Shown piece after piece: positions 56,258 to 64,000 of a stretch of DNA of 64,000 nt. The position numbers and the translations under genes were made by a program. Source of the DNA: Pseudorhizobium xiangyangii (GTDB lineage: Bacteria > Pseudomonadota > Alphaproteobacteria > Rhizobiales > Rhizobiaceae); the NCBI RefSeq assembly GCF_020531965.1, contig NZ_JAJAWH010000008.1:62001-126000 (forward strand), read 5' to 3'. The stretch's first letter is position 1. Each line of letters starts with the position of its first letter. The notes beneath the pieces are model-generated. The model worked only from the letters and a program-made list of their open reading frames with translations, searched no databases and was not told the DNA's origin.

Positions 56258-56623
56258 ATGAAGAAAAAAGTACTGACCGTCGACGACTCGCGGACAATCC
56301 GGAACATGCTTCTGGTGACGCTCAACAATGCCGGCTTTGAAACGGTGCAGGCGGAAGATGGCATCGAGGGTCTCGAAATCCTGGAAGGCTGCAATCCGGA
56401 TGTGATTGTCACCGACATCAACATGCCCCGTCTCGACGGCTTCGGCTTTATCGAGGGCGTTCGCCGCAACGAGAAATATCGCGCGGTCCCGATCCTCGTG
56501 CTGACGACCGAAAGCGATGCGGAAAAGAAAAACCGCGCCCGCCAGGCCGGTGCGACAGGCTGGATCGTCAAGCCCTTCGACCCTGCCAAGCTCATCGACG
56601 CAATCGAGCGCGTTACAGCCTGA
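56258..56623 (+). CDS. cheY1: Chemotaxis response regulator CheY1
   Basis: A 121-residue single-domain receiver. VDDSRTIR forms the acidic pocket, Asp53 lies in VIVTDINMPRLDG, and the switch region ends in the lysine of GWIVKPFDPAKL. In S. meliloti CheY1 acts as a phosphate sink that speeds dephosphorylation of CheY2. It lies 29 nt before cheA. Confidence 0.94.
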   Translation: MKKKVLTVDDSRTIRNMLLVTLNNAGFETVQAEDGIEGLEILEGCNPDVIVTDINMPRLDGFGFIEGVRRNEKYRAVPILVLTTESDAEKKNRARQAGATGWIVKPFDPAKLIDAIERVTA

Positions 56624-56652
56624 ATTGAACAGCCGGATCAGGATTCCTTCCG

Positions 56653-58899
56653 ATGGATATGAACGAAATCAAAGAGATCTTTTTCCAGGAATGCGAGGAA
56701 CAGCTCGCCGAACTGGAATCGGGACTTCTGAAACTTAACGACGGAGACCGCGATCCCGAGACGGTGAACGCTGTTTTCCGCGCAGTTCATTCCATCAAGG
56801 GTGGTGCCGGCGCGTTTGGCCTGGACGATCTGGTCGCCTTCGCGCACGTCTTCGAGACGACTCTCGATTGTGTCAGGTCCAATCGCCTGGAGCCCACGCA
56901 GGACGTGCTGAAGGTCATGCTGAAATCCGCCGACGTTCTGGCTGATCTCACCAAGGTGGCCCGCGACGGCGGCTATGTCGACGACGCTCGCAGCCGTGGC
57001 CTGGTGAAGGAACTGGAGGCGCTCGCAAATGGCAACGTGCCTGCTGCTGCATCCAAGGCGCCCGAACCCGTCTCCGTCGCTGCAACGGCACCGGCCGATG
57101 ACGACGGGTTCCAGCCGATCCCGTTCTCGTTCGATGCGTTCGATGACGAAGATGATGCAGCGAAGGGCCAGACCTACGAAATCAGCTTCCGTCCGCGCCG
57201 GGAACTCTACGGCAAGGGTAACGAAGCAGCACTCCTCCTTCGTGACCTCACGCGCCTCGGCGAGATGAGCATCATCTGCGACACCGGCACGCTTCCAGTG
57301 CTGGACCAGATGGATCCGGAGCAATCCTACTTCAGCTGGAAGATCTCCCTGACGACGGAAAAAACGCAAGACGATATCCGCAGCGTCTTCGAATTCGCCG
57401 AATGGGATTGCGATCTCGAAGTCAAGGCCGCTGAGCCCGCGTCACCCCCAGAAGATTTGCCAATGGTCCCTGTGGCCTTCGACCTTTCCGCGCTGGATGA
57501 CGGTCCGTTTAACATCGAGCCGGTTCAGCCGGCCGTGGATGAGGCGGTAGCAGCGGACGTCGAAGCCACAGATGTCGCGACCGGTATCGCCAACATGGCG
57601 GCCGCGGCTGCCCGTGTTGAGAAGAAGGAAGCAGCATCGGCTGCGGCGACTGCAACAGTGGCAGCACAGAATGCCGCTGCGACATCTACCGCCGGACAGA
57701 CCATCCGCGTCGACCTCGATCGCGTCGATCGGCTGATCAACCTTGTCGGCGAGCTTGTCATCAACCAGGCAATGCTTTCCCAGAGCGTCATCGAGAACGA
57801 TGCGTCGGGTACGTCCGCCGTCAACATGGGGCTCGAGGAGCTGCAGCAGCTCACGCGGGAGATCCAGGATTCGGTCATGGCCATCCGCGCGCAGCCGGTA
57901 AAGCCGGTCTTCCAGCGCATGTCGCGTATCGTCCGTGAAGTCGCCGACATGGTCGGCAAGTCGATCCGCCTTGTCACTGAAGGTGAGAACACCGAAGTCG
58001 ACAAGACGGTGATCGACAAGCTGGCAGAGCCGCTGACACACATGATCCGCAATGCCGTCGACCACGGCATCGAGACACCGGAAAAGCGTCTGGCCGCCGG
58101 CAAGGACCCGGAAGGCACGATCAAACTTACCGCCAAGCATCGTTCAGGCCGCATCCTGATCGAACTCGTTGACGACGGCGCCGGCATCAACCGCGAACGG
58201 GTGAGGCAGAAGGCGATCGACAACGAACTGATCGCGCCGGACTCCAACCTGTCGGACGAAGAAATCGACAACCTGATCTTCGCACCAGGCTTCTCTACCG
58301 CCGACAAGATCTCCGACATTTCCGGCCGCGGCGTCGGCATGGACGTGGTCAAGCGTTCGATCCAGGCTCTCGGGGGACGGATCAGCATCTCCTCGAAGCC
58401 GGGCCACGGCTCTGTCTTCACCATGAGCCTGCCTCTGACGCTGGCGGTCCTCGACGGCATGGTCGTAACCGTTGCCGGACAGACACTTGTGGTGCCGCTG
58501 ACGGCGATCGTGGAAACACTGCAGCCGGAAGCGGCTGCCATCCACTCCTTCGGCTCGAACCAGCGGCTGATTTCCATCCGCAACTCGTTCTGCCCGTTGG
58601 TCGATGTCGGGCGCATCCTGAATTTCCGCGCCACTCAGGCCAACCCGGTCGAGGGTGTAGCACTTCTGGTGGAGTCCGAAGGCGGCGGCCAGCGGGCCCT
58701 GATGGTCGATGCGATCCAGGGCCAGCGCCAGGTCGTCATCAAGTCGCTCGAAGCCAACTACACGCATGTTCCAGGCATTGCGGCGGCGACCATTCTTGGG
58801 GACGGTCGTGTCGCACTCATTCTGGACGTCGATGCTGTCGTCGGGGCATCGCGCGGCCAGTCACTAAAAGCGGAAATGTCACTAGCTGCCACGGGTTGA
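56653..58899 (+). CDS. cheA: Chemotaxis histidine kinase CheA
   Basis: A 748-residue CheA. The P1 Hpt domain has His46 in VHSIKGGAGAFGL. A long acidic, alanine-rich linker and P2 region follow. The P3 dimerisation domain begins IRVDLDRVDRLINLVGELVI, and the P4 kinase domain has MIRNAVDHGIETP and GRGVGMDVV. The P5 CheW-like domain follows (FTMSLPLTLAVLDGMVV). It couples receptors to CheY2 and CheB. It ends 4 nt before cheW. Confidence 0.97.
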   Translation: MDMNEIKEIFFQECEEQLAELESGLLKLNDGDRDPETVNAVFRAVHSIKGGAGAFGLDDLVAFAHVFETTLDCVRSNRLEPTQDVLKVMLKSADVLADLTKVARDGGYVDDARSRGLVKELEALANGNVPAAASKAPEPVSVAATAPADDDGFQPIPFSFDAFDDEDDAAKGQTYEISFRPRRELYGKGNEAALLLRDLTRLGEMSIICDTGTLPVLDQMDPEQSYFSWKISLTTEKTQDDIRSVFEFAEWDCDLEVKAAEPASPPEDLPMVPVAFDLSALDDGPFNIEPVQPAVDEAVAADVEATDVATGIANMAAAAARVEKKEAASAAATATVAAQNAAATSTAGQTIRVDLDRVDRLINLVGELVINQAMLSQSVIENDASGTSAVNMGLEELQQLTREIQDSVMAIRAQPVKPVFQRMSRIVREVADMVGKSIRLVTEGENTEVDKTVIDKLAEPLTHMIRNAVDHGIETPEKRLAAGKDPEGTIKLTAKHRSGRILIELVDDGAGINRERVRQKAIDNELIAPDSNLSDEEIDNLIFAPGFSTADKISDISGRGVGMDVVKRSIQALGGRISISSKPGHGSVFTMSLPLTLAVLDGMVVTVAGQTLVVPLTAIVETLQPEAAAIHSFGSNQRLISIRNSFCPLVDVGRILNFRATQANPVEGVALLVESEGGGQRALMVDAIQGQRQVVIKSLEANYTHVPGIAAATILGDGRVALILDVDAVVGASRGQSLKAEMSLAATG

Positions 58900-58903
58900 G
58901 TGT

Positions 58904-59371
58904 ATGTCGTACACGGTGAAAACTGCCTCACAAGGAAGTCGCGAACTGATCGCCTTTCGTATCGGCGAGCAGGAATTCTGCGTCAACATCATGTCGGTTC
59001 GGGAGATCCGCGGCTGGACCGCGGCGACACCGCTGCCGCATGCGCCTCCCTACGTGATGGGGGTCATCAACCTGCGTGGCGCGGTGCTTCCCATCGTCGA
59101 TCTCGCTGCCAGGCTGGGCATGGACGAGGCGGAGCCAAACGCCCGCCACGTCATCATCGTGACCCAGGTGAAGAGCCGGATTGTGGGACTTTTGGTGGAG
59201 GCCGTTTCCGATATCCTTACGATTACCGATGATAGTGTCCAGCCTGTACCGGAAGTCTCTTCCGATCTCGAGAAACAATACGCTCGAGGCATTCTGGCGA
59301 TCGACAAGCGGATGATCTGCATGCTCGATCTGAATGCTCTCTTCCCCGATCAGGAAAGCGAAGCTGCATGA
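58904..59371 (+). CDS. cheW: Chemotaxis coupling protein CheW
   Basis: A 155-residue SH3-like adaptor (ELIAFRIGEQEFCVNIMSVREIR, VMGVINLRGAVLPIVDLAARLG) that links transducers to CheA. It starts 4 nt after cheA, and its TGA overlaps the ATG of cheR (ATGA), so translation is coupled. Confidence 0.97.
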   Translation: MSYTVKTASQGSRELIAFRIGEQEFCVNIMSVREIRGWTAATPLPHAPPYVMGVINLRGAVLPIVDLAARLGMDEAEPNARHVIIVTQVKSRIVGLLVEAVSDILTITDDSVQPVPEVSSDLEKQYARGILAIDKRMICMLDLNALFPDQESEAA

Positions 59372-60276
59372 GGCCGATGGGCGCAACAGACAGCCGGCAA
59401 TCGCCGGATGAGGTCATGGCGAACGGGGAATACCCGCTGACGCGCCGTGATCTCGCCGAGATTGCAGCGATGATCTATTCGGATGCCGGAATCTATCTGA
59501 ACGATTCCAAGGCCTCGCTTGTCTATTCCCGCCTGTCCAAGCATATCCGTGCACTTGGTCTGAAGGGGTTCCGCGACTATTGCGCCTTGGTAAGCTCCCC
59601 GGAAGGTGCTCCAGCTCGTCGCGAGATGCTCTCCCATCTGACGACCAATTTCACGCGCTTCTTCCGCGAAAACCATCATTTCGAGCATCTGCGGGACGAA
59701 GTTCTCCCCCAGCTGATCGCTCGGGCCAAGAGCGGTGGACGTGTGCGTATCTGGTCTGCTGCCTGCTCGGACGGGCAGGAGCCCTATTCGATTGCCCTGA
59801 CGGTGCTTTCTATGCTGCCGAACGCGGCCGACTACGACTTCAGGATCCTGGCAACCGACATCGACCCCAAGATTCTCGCGCAGGCTCGTATGGGTGCATA
59901 CGATGAGGGTGCGCTGGAGACCGTATCTCCCGCCATGCGCAAGCAGTTCTTCCGCGAGGTTGACGTCGCGGGGCGCCGCAAGTTCCAGGTCGATGATCGC
60001 CTCAAGAAGCTTATCACGTTCAACGAACTCAACCTGATGGCCCAATGGCCCTTCAAGGGCCAGTTCGACATGATTTTCTGCCGCAACGTCGTGATCTATT
60101 TCGACGAGCCGACCCAAGTGAAGATCTGGTCCCGTTTTGCCGCTCTTCTCCCGGAAGGCGGACATCTCTACATCGGCCACTCGGAGCGTGTCTCCGGGGA
60201 ATCGAAAAACCTGTTTGATAACATCGGCATCACCACCTATCGACGCATAGGCAAGACCCCCGGGAGGAGAGCATGA
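59368..60276 (+). CDS. cheR: Chemotaxis receptor methyltransferase CheR
   Basis: A 302-residue CheR with the helical N-terminal domain ([21 protein letters not shown]), the SAM-binding [16 protein letters not shown] and the [10 protein letters not shown] segment. It methylates glutamates of chemoreceptors, including potentially IcpA, to adapt. It overlaps cheW and cheB by 4 nt each. Confidence 0.96.
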   Translation: MRPMGATDSRQSPDEVMANGEYPLTRRDLAEIAAMIYSDAGIYLNDSKASLVYSRLSKHIRALGLKGFRDYCALVSSPEGAPARREMLSHLTTNFTRFFRENHHFEHLRDEVLPQLIARAKSGGRVRIWSAACSDGQEPYSIALTVLSMLPNAADYDFRILATDIDPKILAQARMGAYDEGALETVSPAMRKQFFREVDVAGRRKFQVDDRLKKLITFNELNLMAQWPFKGQFDMIFCRNVVIYFDEPTQVKIWSRFAALLPEGGHLYIGHSERVSGESKNLFDNIGITTYRRIGKTPGRRA

Positions 60277-61313
60277 GCGCTCCTGCAAGAGTTCTGGTGG
60301 TCGATGATTCGCCAACGATGCGCGGCCTTATCACGGCTGTTCTGAACGCCGATCCCGAGGTGAGCGTCGTCGGCCAGGCCGGCGATGCGCTGGAGGCACG
60401 CGCGGCGATCAAGGAACTCAATCCCGATGTCGTGACGCTTGATATCGAGATGCCCAACATGAACGGGCTCGAGTTCCTGGAAAAGATCATGCGGCTGCGG
60501 CCCATGCCGGTCATCATGGTATCGACCATGACGCATCATGGTGCCAACGCGACGTTGGCCGCCCTGGAAATCGGTGCTTTTGACTGTGTCGGCAAACCTG
60601 CGCCGGGAGACCTCCGCCCCTTCATGGGACTGGTGGAAAAAGTAAAGGCTGCAGCACGCTCCGGCATGCGCCGACAGGCCTCGGCGCCCGTCCCGGCTGC
60701 CACACCGGTCGCGGAATACCGCGTCGGACGCAAGGTGGTGGCGATCGGGTCATCGACCGGTGGCGTGGAAGCCCTGATCGCCGTCCTGCAGAAGTTTCCG
60801 AAAAACTGTCCGCCGACGGTGATTACCCAGCACATGCCACCAAGCTTCACCAAGAGTTTTGCCGAACGGCTCAATAGGCTCTGTGCTCCGGTCGTGCATG
60901 AAGCCACCGATGGTGCGCGTCTCGAAATCGGCAAGATCTACCTTGCGCCCGGCGGCGAAAGGCATCTGGAAGTCGTCAATGCATCTGCACCGTCCTGCCG
61001 TCTGGTCGAGCGGGAGCCCGTCAACGGCCACAGGCCTTCGGTTGACGTGCTGTTTGATTCAGTCGCCGAGCTGGCGGGTCGCAATGCCGTAGGTGTCATC
61101 CTCACGGGGATGGGGCGCGACGGCGCATCGGGCCTATTGAAGATGCGCAAGGTCGGGGCCCGGACGCTCGGCCAGAACGAGAAGACCTGCGTGGTCTATG
61201 GCATGCCGCGTGTCGCTCAGGAAATTGGTGCCGTGGAGCAGCAATTGCCGCTGAACTCCATCGGCGAGGAAATTCTCAAACTAACCGCTGCCCGAAAAGA
61301 AGGTACCGAATAG
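60273..61313 (+). CDS. cheB: Chemotaxis receptor methylesterase/deamidase CheB
   Basis: A 346-residue CheB. The receiver has Asp57 in [14 protein letters not shown] linker precedes the esterase domain with Ser161 in IGSSTGG, His187 in ITQHMPP, and the Asp in [10 protein letters not shown]. It removes methyl groups from receptors when phosphorylated by CheA. It ends directly before cheY2 with no gap. Confidence 0.97.
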   Translation: MSAPARVLVVDDSPTMRGLITAVLNADPEVSVVGQAGDALEARAAIKELNPDVVTLDIEMPNMNGLEFLEKIMRLRPMPVIMVSTMTHHGANATLAALEIGAFDCVGKPAPGDLRPFMGLVEKVKAAARSGMRRQASAPVPAATPVAEYRVGRKVVAIGSSTGGVEALIAVLQKFPKNCPPTVITQHMPPSFTKSFAERLNRLCAPVVHEATDGARLEIGKIYLAPGGERHLEVVNASAPSCRLVEREPVNGHRPSVDVLFDSVAELAGRNAVGVILTGMGRDGASGLLKMRKVGARTLGQNEKTCVVYGMPRVAQEIGAVEQQLPLNSIGEEILKLTAARKEGTE

Positions 61314-61703
61314 ATGTCCATCGCTGAAAAAATCAAAGTTCTGATCGTCGATGATCAGGTGACGAGCCGCCTTCTGCTCAGCGATGCGCTGACACAGCTG
61401 GGCTTCAAGCAGATCACGTCTGCCGGTGACGGTGAGCAGGGCATGAAGATCATGTACGAGCAGCCGCATCATCTGGTGATCTCGGACTTCAACATGCCGA
61501 AGATGGATGGTCTCGGTCTCCTGCAGGCGGTGCGGAGCAATCCGGCCACCAAGAAGGCGGCGTTCATCATCCTGACTGCCCAGGGCGACAGGGCCCTGGT
61601 CCAGAAGGCGGCTCAGCTCGGCGCGAACAACGTGCTGGCCAAGCCGTTCACCATCGAAAAGATGAAGGCTGCGATCGAAGCAGTATTCGGAGCTCTTAAA
61701 TGA
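61314..61703 (+). CDS. cheY2: Chemotaxis response regulator CheY2
   Basis: A 129-residue receiver with [15 protein letters not shown] and Asp58 in [13 protein letters not shown], then the conserved Lys in [12 protein letters not shown]. In S. meliloti CheY2-P is the species that slows the unidirectional motor. It overlaps cheD by 4 nt. Confidence 0.96.
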   Translation: MSIAEKIKVLIVDDQVTSRLLLSDALTQLGFKQITSAGDGEQGMKIMYEQPHHLVISDFNMPKMDGLGLLQAVRSNPATKKAAFIILTAQGDRALVQKAAQLGANNVLAKPFTIEKMKAAIEAVFGALK

Positions 61704-62254
61704 GTGATGCTACCGCGCCCAAGCGGGTCCATATTATCCAGGGCGAGTACAAGGTGGTCAACGATCCCGACGTGGTCCTGACGACCATATTGGGTTCGTG
61801 TGTGGCCGCCTGCCTTAGGGACCCGGTGGCCGGCGTCGGTGGCATGAACCATTTCCTGCTTCCCGGTTCGGGCAATGCCATGACATCCGGTGGCGATGCG
61901 ACGCGTTACGGCGTCCATCTCATGGAGTTGCTGATCAACGGCCTGTTGAAGCAGGGCGCGAGGCGTGACCGGCTGGAGGCAAAGATCTTCGGCGGGGCAA
62001 AGACGATCGCCAGCTTCTCCAATGTCGGGGAGCAGAATGCGGCTTTTGCGACCCAGTTCCTTAAGGATGAAGGTATCCCTATCGTAGGGTCCTCCACCGG
62101 CGGTGATCATGGGCGCAAGCTTGAATTCTGGCCCTCAAGCGGAAGGGCTCGCCAGTATCCGCTCACCGGTGCCGAAACGCAAAAGACCGTCGCACTCGAG
62201 CAGCGCCCGGTGCGGGTCCCCAAGCCGGTCGAAACTTCTATCGAATTCTTTTAG
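61700..62254 (+). CDS. cheD: Chemoreceptor glutamine deamidase CheD
   Basis: A 184-residue CheD with the catalytic pair Cys34 in [12 protein letters not shown] and His51 in [10 protein letters not shown]. It deamidates glutamines of chemoreceptors. A small phosphatase-type protein binding site cannot be judged. It lies 29 nt before cheT. Confidence 0.95.
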   Translation: MSDATAPKRVHIIQGEYKVVNDPDVVLTTILGSCVAACLRDPVAGVGGMNHFLLPGSGNAMTSGGDATRYGVHLMELLINGLLKQGARRDRLEAKIFGGAKTIASFSNVGEQNAAFATQFLKDEGIPIVGSSTGGDHGRKLEFWPSSGRARQYPLTGAETQKTVALEQRPVRVPKPVETSIEFF

Positions 62255-62283
62255 CGAACCCGGTGGCGGGTGCGAGGAAAGCC

Positions 62284-62673
62284 ATGAACAACATTGCCAA
62301 GTCTACCGGAGCTTCCCCCGAGCAATCCCTTCCAGACGTTCTGATGCGCTTGGTTTCGGAACTGCATGATGTCGCCTACCTCATTGAGCGCGTGGAACCA
62401 CAGCTGCTCGAACTGGGAGGCGCACAAATTCTGGAGCATCCGGAAAGCATCAAGATTTTGCAGGGTCTCGACCTGGCGGTCCAGAAGTCGCGCGGCCTTG
62501 CCGAGTTCATCGACACGTTCACCGCGACCATTCCGGAAGACTGGACGGTTGATGTTGCCACGGCACTCAGTCTCGTCAAGCTTGCCGACATGCGCAAGGC
62601 GCTGGCCACTGGCGTACGCCATGGCCACAGTCAGCCGCTCAGCAAGGCGGCCGGAGACTTCGATTTCTTCTGA
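62284..62673 (+). CDS. cheT: CheT, small chemotaxis-operon protein
   Basis: A 129-residue protein (MNNIAKSTGASPEQSLPDVL, VSELHDVAYLIERVEPQLLE) between cheD and fliF, exactly where rhizobia carry cheT. The family is helical; in S. meliloti it is associated with CheY dephosphorylation. GAGGAAA precedes the ATG at 62284, favoured over a Met 21 nt upstream. Confidence 0.85.
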   Translation: MNNIAKSTGASPEQSLPDVLMRLVSELHDVAYLIERVEPQLLELGGAQILEHPESIKILQGLDLAVQKSRGLAEFIDTFTATIPEDWTVDVATALSLVKLADMRKALATGVRHGHSQPLSKAAGDFDFF

Positions 62674-62816
62674 AAGCCATAGCGGCTGATCTTCCGCGCT
62701 TCGCGCCAGGCCGACCAAGGTTCCACACATCGCATTCGGGAAACGCTCGCACAAGCTTCGCCGCTTAGGGTGAGTAAGGGCAAAAGCCTGATCCTAGTTT
62801 GCGATGTGGAAACAGA

Positions 62817-64000
62817 ATGAATCTGTTGGCTCAATTTAATCATGTATTTAAAAATCTGGCCAGTTTGGGCCAGACCAGACTTATTGCCCTTGCCGGTGCA
62901 GGTCTCGTTTCGATGGCGATCGTGCTTGCCGCGGCGCTTTATGTAAACAAACCGGCCTACGAGACGCTGTATGTGGGCCTGGAAACGACCGACCTTAATC
63001 AGGTCAGTATTGCGCTGGCCGAGGCCAGCATCGATTTTGCGGTCGGATCGGACGGAACAAGCATCGAGGTTCCTGTCGGCATGACCGGCAAGGCCCGACT
63101 GCTTCTCGCAGAGCGCGGCCTGCCCAACAGCGCAAACGCCGGCTACGAGCTGTTCGACAACGTCGGGTCGCTCGGCCTTACCTCATTCATGCAGGAAGTG
63201 ACCCGGGTGCGCGCGCTGGAAGGCGAAATCGGCCGCTCGATTCAACAGATCAGCGGCGTCGCAGCAGCGCGTGTCCATATCGTCATGCCTGACGTCGGGA
63301 ACTTCCGCCGCGGGGAGCAGAAGCCGACAGCATCGGTGATGATCCGCGCCAGCACCGACACCGGCCGCAAGTCGGCATCTTCCATCCGGCACCTCGTCGC
63401 CTCGGCCGTTCCCGGTCTGGAGGTCGATGATGTGACTATTCTCGATTCGACTGGACAGCTTCTCGCTGCGGGTGATGAATTCGGTAACAGCGAGCTCAAC
63501 CGTTCACTCAATGTCGTGCAGACAGTTCAGCGGGAGCTGGAAACGAATATCGACAAGGCGCTGGCGCCATTCCTCGGCATGGACAATTTCCGGTCAAGCG
63601 TGACGGCGAACCTGAACACCGACAGCCAGCAGATCCAGGAAACCATCTACGATCCGGAATCACGCGTCGAGCGTTCTGTACGCGTCACCAAGGAAGAGCA
63701 GCGGTCGCAACAGACCCAGGACGACTCAGCCGCCACGGTGGAACAGAATGTACCGCAGGCCGCACCCGAAGCAGGCCCTGCAGGTGGTCCGCGATCTTCC
63801 GACCAGTCCGACAAGAAGGAAGAGCAGACCAACTACGAGATCAACAGCAAGACCGTAGCGACAGTCCGCAACAGCTATCGGGTCGAGAACCTTTCTGTTG
63901 CCGTTGTGGTCAACAAGGGACGCATCGCACAAATGGTCGGCGAGCCCGTGGACCAGGCGAAGATCGATGCCTACCTGGCGGAAATGCAGAAGATCGTAGC
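62817..64000 (+). CDS. fliF: Flagellar MS-ring protein FliF (N-terminal part)
   Basis: The window holds about 394 residues of FliF; the C-terminus is outside. The N-terminus has one membrane helix (LIALAGAGLVSMAIVLAAALYV), followed by the ring-building domains with YETLYVGLETTDLNQVSIAL, RGLPNSANAGYELFD and ISGVAAARVHIVMP. It is the base of the flagellum. It follows cheT by about 140 nt with no separate terminator seen and may be read through from the che operon. Confidence 0.94.
   Translation, partial: MNLLAQFNHVFKNLASLGQTRLIALAGAGLVSMAIVLAAALYVNKPAYETLYVGLETTDLNQVSIALAEASIDFAVGSDGTSIEVPVGMTGKARLLLAERGLPNSANAGYELFDNVGSLGLTSFMQEVTRVRALEGEIGRSIQQISGVAAARVHIVMPDVGNFRRGEQKPTASVMIRASTDTGRKSASSIRHLVASAVPGLEVDDVTILDSTGQLLAAGDEFGNSELNRSLNVVQTVQRELETNIDKALAPFLGMDNFRSSVTANLNTDSQQIQETIYDPESRVERSVRVTKEEQRSQQTQDDSAATVEQNVPQAAPEAGPAGGPRSSDQSDKKEEQTNYEINSKTVATVRNSYRVENLSVAVVVNKGRIAQMVGEPVDQAKIDAYLAEMQKIV

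Noticed and set aside
1-64000. CRISPR arrays
   Set aside because: No regularly spaced repeats of the required kind were seen; the three tandem units at 52.6 kb have no spacers.

Overview
This window is a piece of a Rhizobiaceae (Alphaproteobacteria, Hyphomicrobiales) chromosome, closest in layout to Rhizobium, Neorhizobium, Agrobacterium and Sinorhizobium. Two core blocks support this. One is murA - DUF2948 - hisD - UPF0262 - low-molecular-weight phosphatase - infA - maf - yacG - tRNA-Phe (20.5-26.4 kb). The other is the rhizobial chemotaxis operon icpA-cheS-cheY1-cheA-cheW-cheR-cheB-cheY2-cheD-cheT running into fliF (54.3-64 kb). Between them, from the 3' end of tRNA-Phe to about 52.8 kb, lies a strongly decayed genomic island.

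Layout. 0-7.1 kb: end of an OpgC-type glucan succinyltransferase, a symporter-fused hybrid histidine kinase, mscL, a PLP aminotransferase and a galE/exoB epimerase. 7.4-11.0 kb: an apparent oxygen-sensing cluster. An OmpR-type response regulator is divergent from a FixK-like Crp/Fnr regulator followed by a hybrid FixL with a heme-type PAS domain. The divergent intergenic region carries GTTACA direct repeats resembling the K-box of the hFixL-FxkR-FixK pathway of Rhizobium etli. 11.7-19.6 kb: a LacI-controlled catabolic operon (MaoC hydratase, TRAP transporter P/Q/M, class III CoA-transferase, crotonase, and a solute-binding-protein-like gene without a signal peptide), with two similar palindromic sites upstream of lacI and maoC. 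It ends in an IS3 fossil beside tRNA-Thr.

26.4-52.8 kb: an island starting at tRNA-Phe with a broken tyrosine integrase and a broken phage tail gene. It holds an intact, compact surface-polysaccharide operon (gmd, fcl, a glycosyltransferase, wzm, wzt), two methyltransferases, two XRE regulators, a LysR regulator and an apparently intact Ti-type TraA relaxase. Around these are fossils: manB, manC (a nearly intact copy stopped by one in-frame TGA, plus two further partial copies), a shattered glycosyltransferase, a coupling-protein remnant, a truncated VapB-type antitoxin, IS3/IS66/IS110 remnants and a degenerate copy of the 3' end of the LysR gene. The region looks like a former symbiotic or conjugative element that has been eroding in the chromosome while the export operon was kept.

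52.8-64 kb: return to core genes, namely a small HTH-like gene, 3-methyladenine glycosylase, and the chemotaxis/flagellar operon, whose genes overlap or nearly touch and are probably cotranscribed.

The points most worth follow-up are the K-box-like repeats with the hFixL/FixK/response-regulator trio, the LacI operon with its signal-less binding protein and its crotonase lacking the second catalytic Glu, the globin-like transducer IcpA that appears to lack the heme-ligating His, and the repeated manC/lysR debris. All functional statements come from reading the translations by eye; no database search was run.
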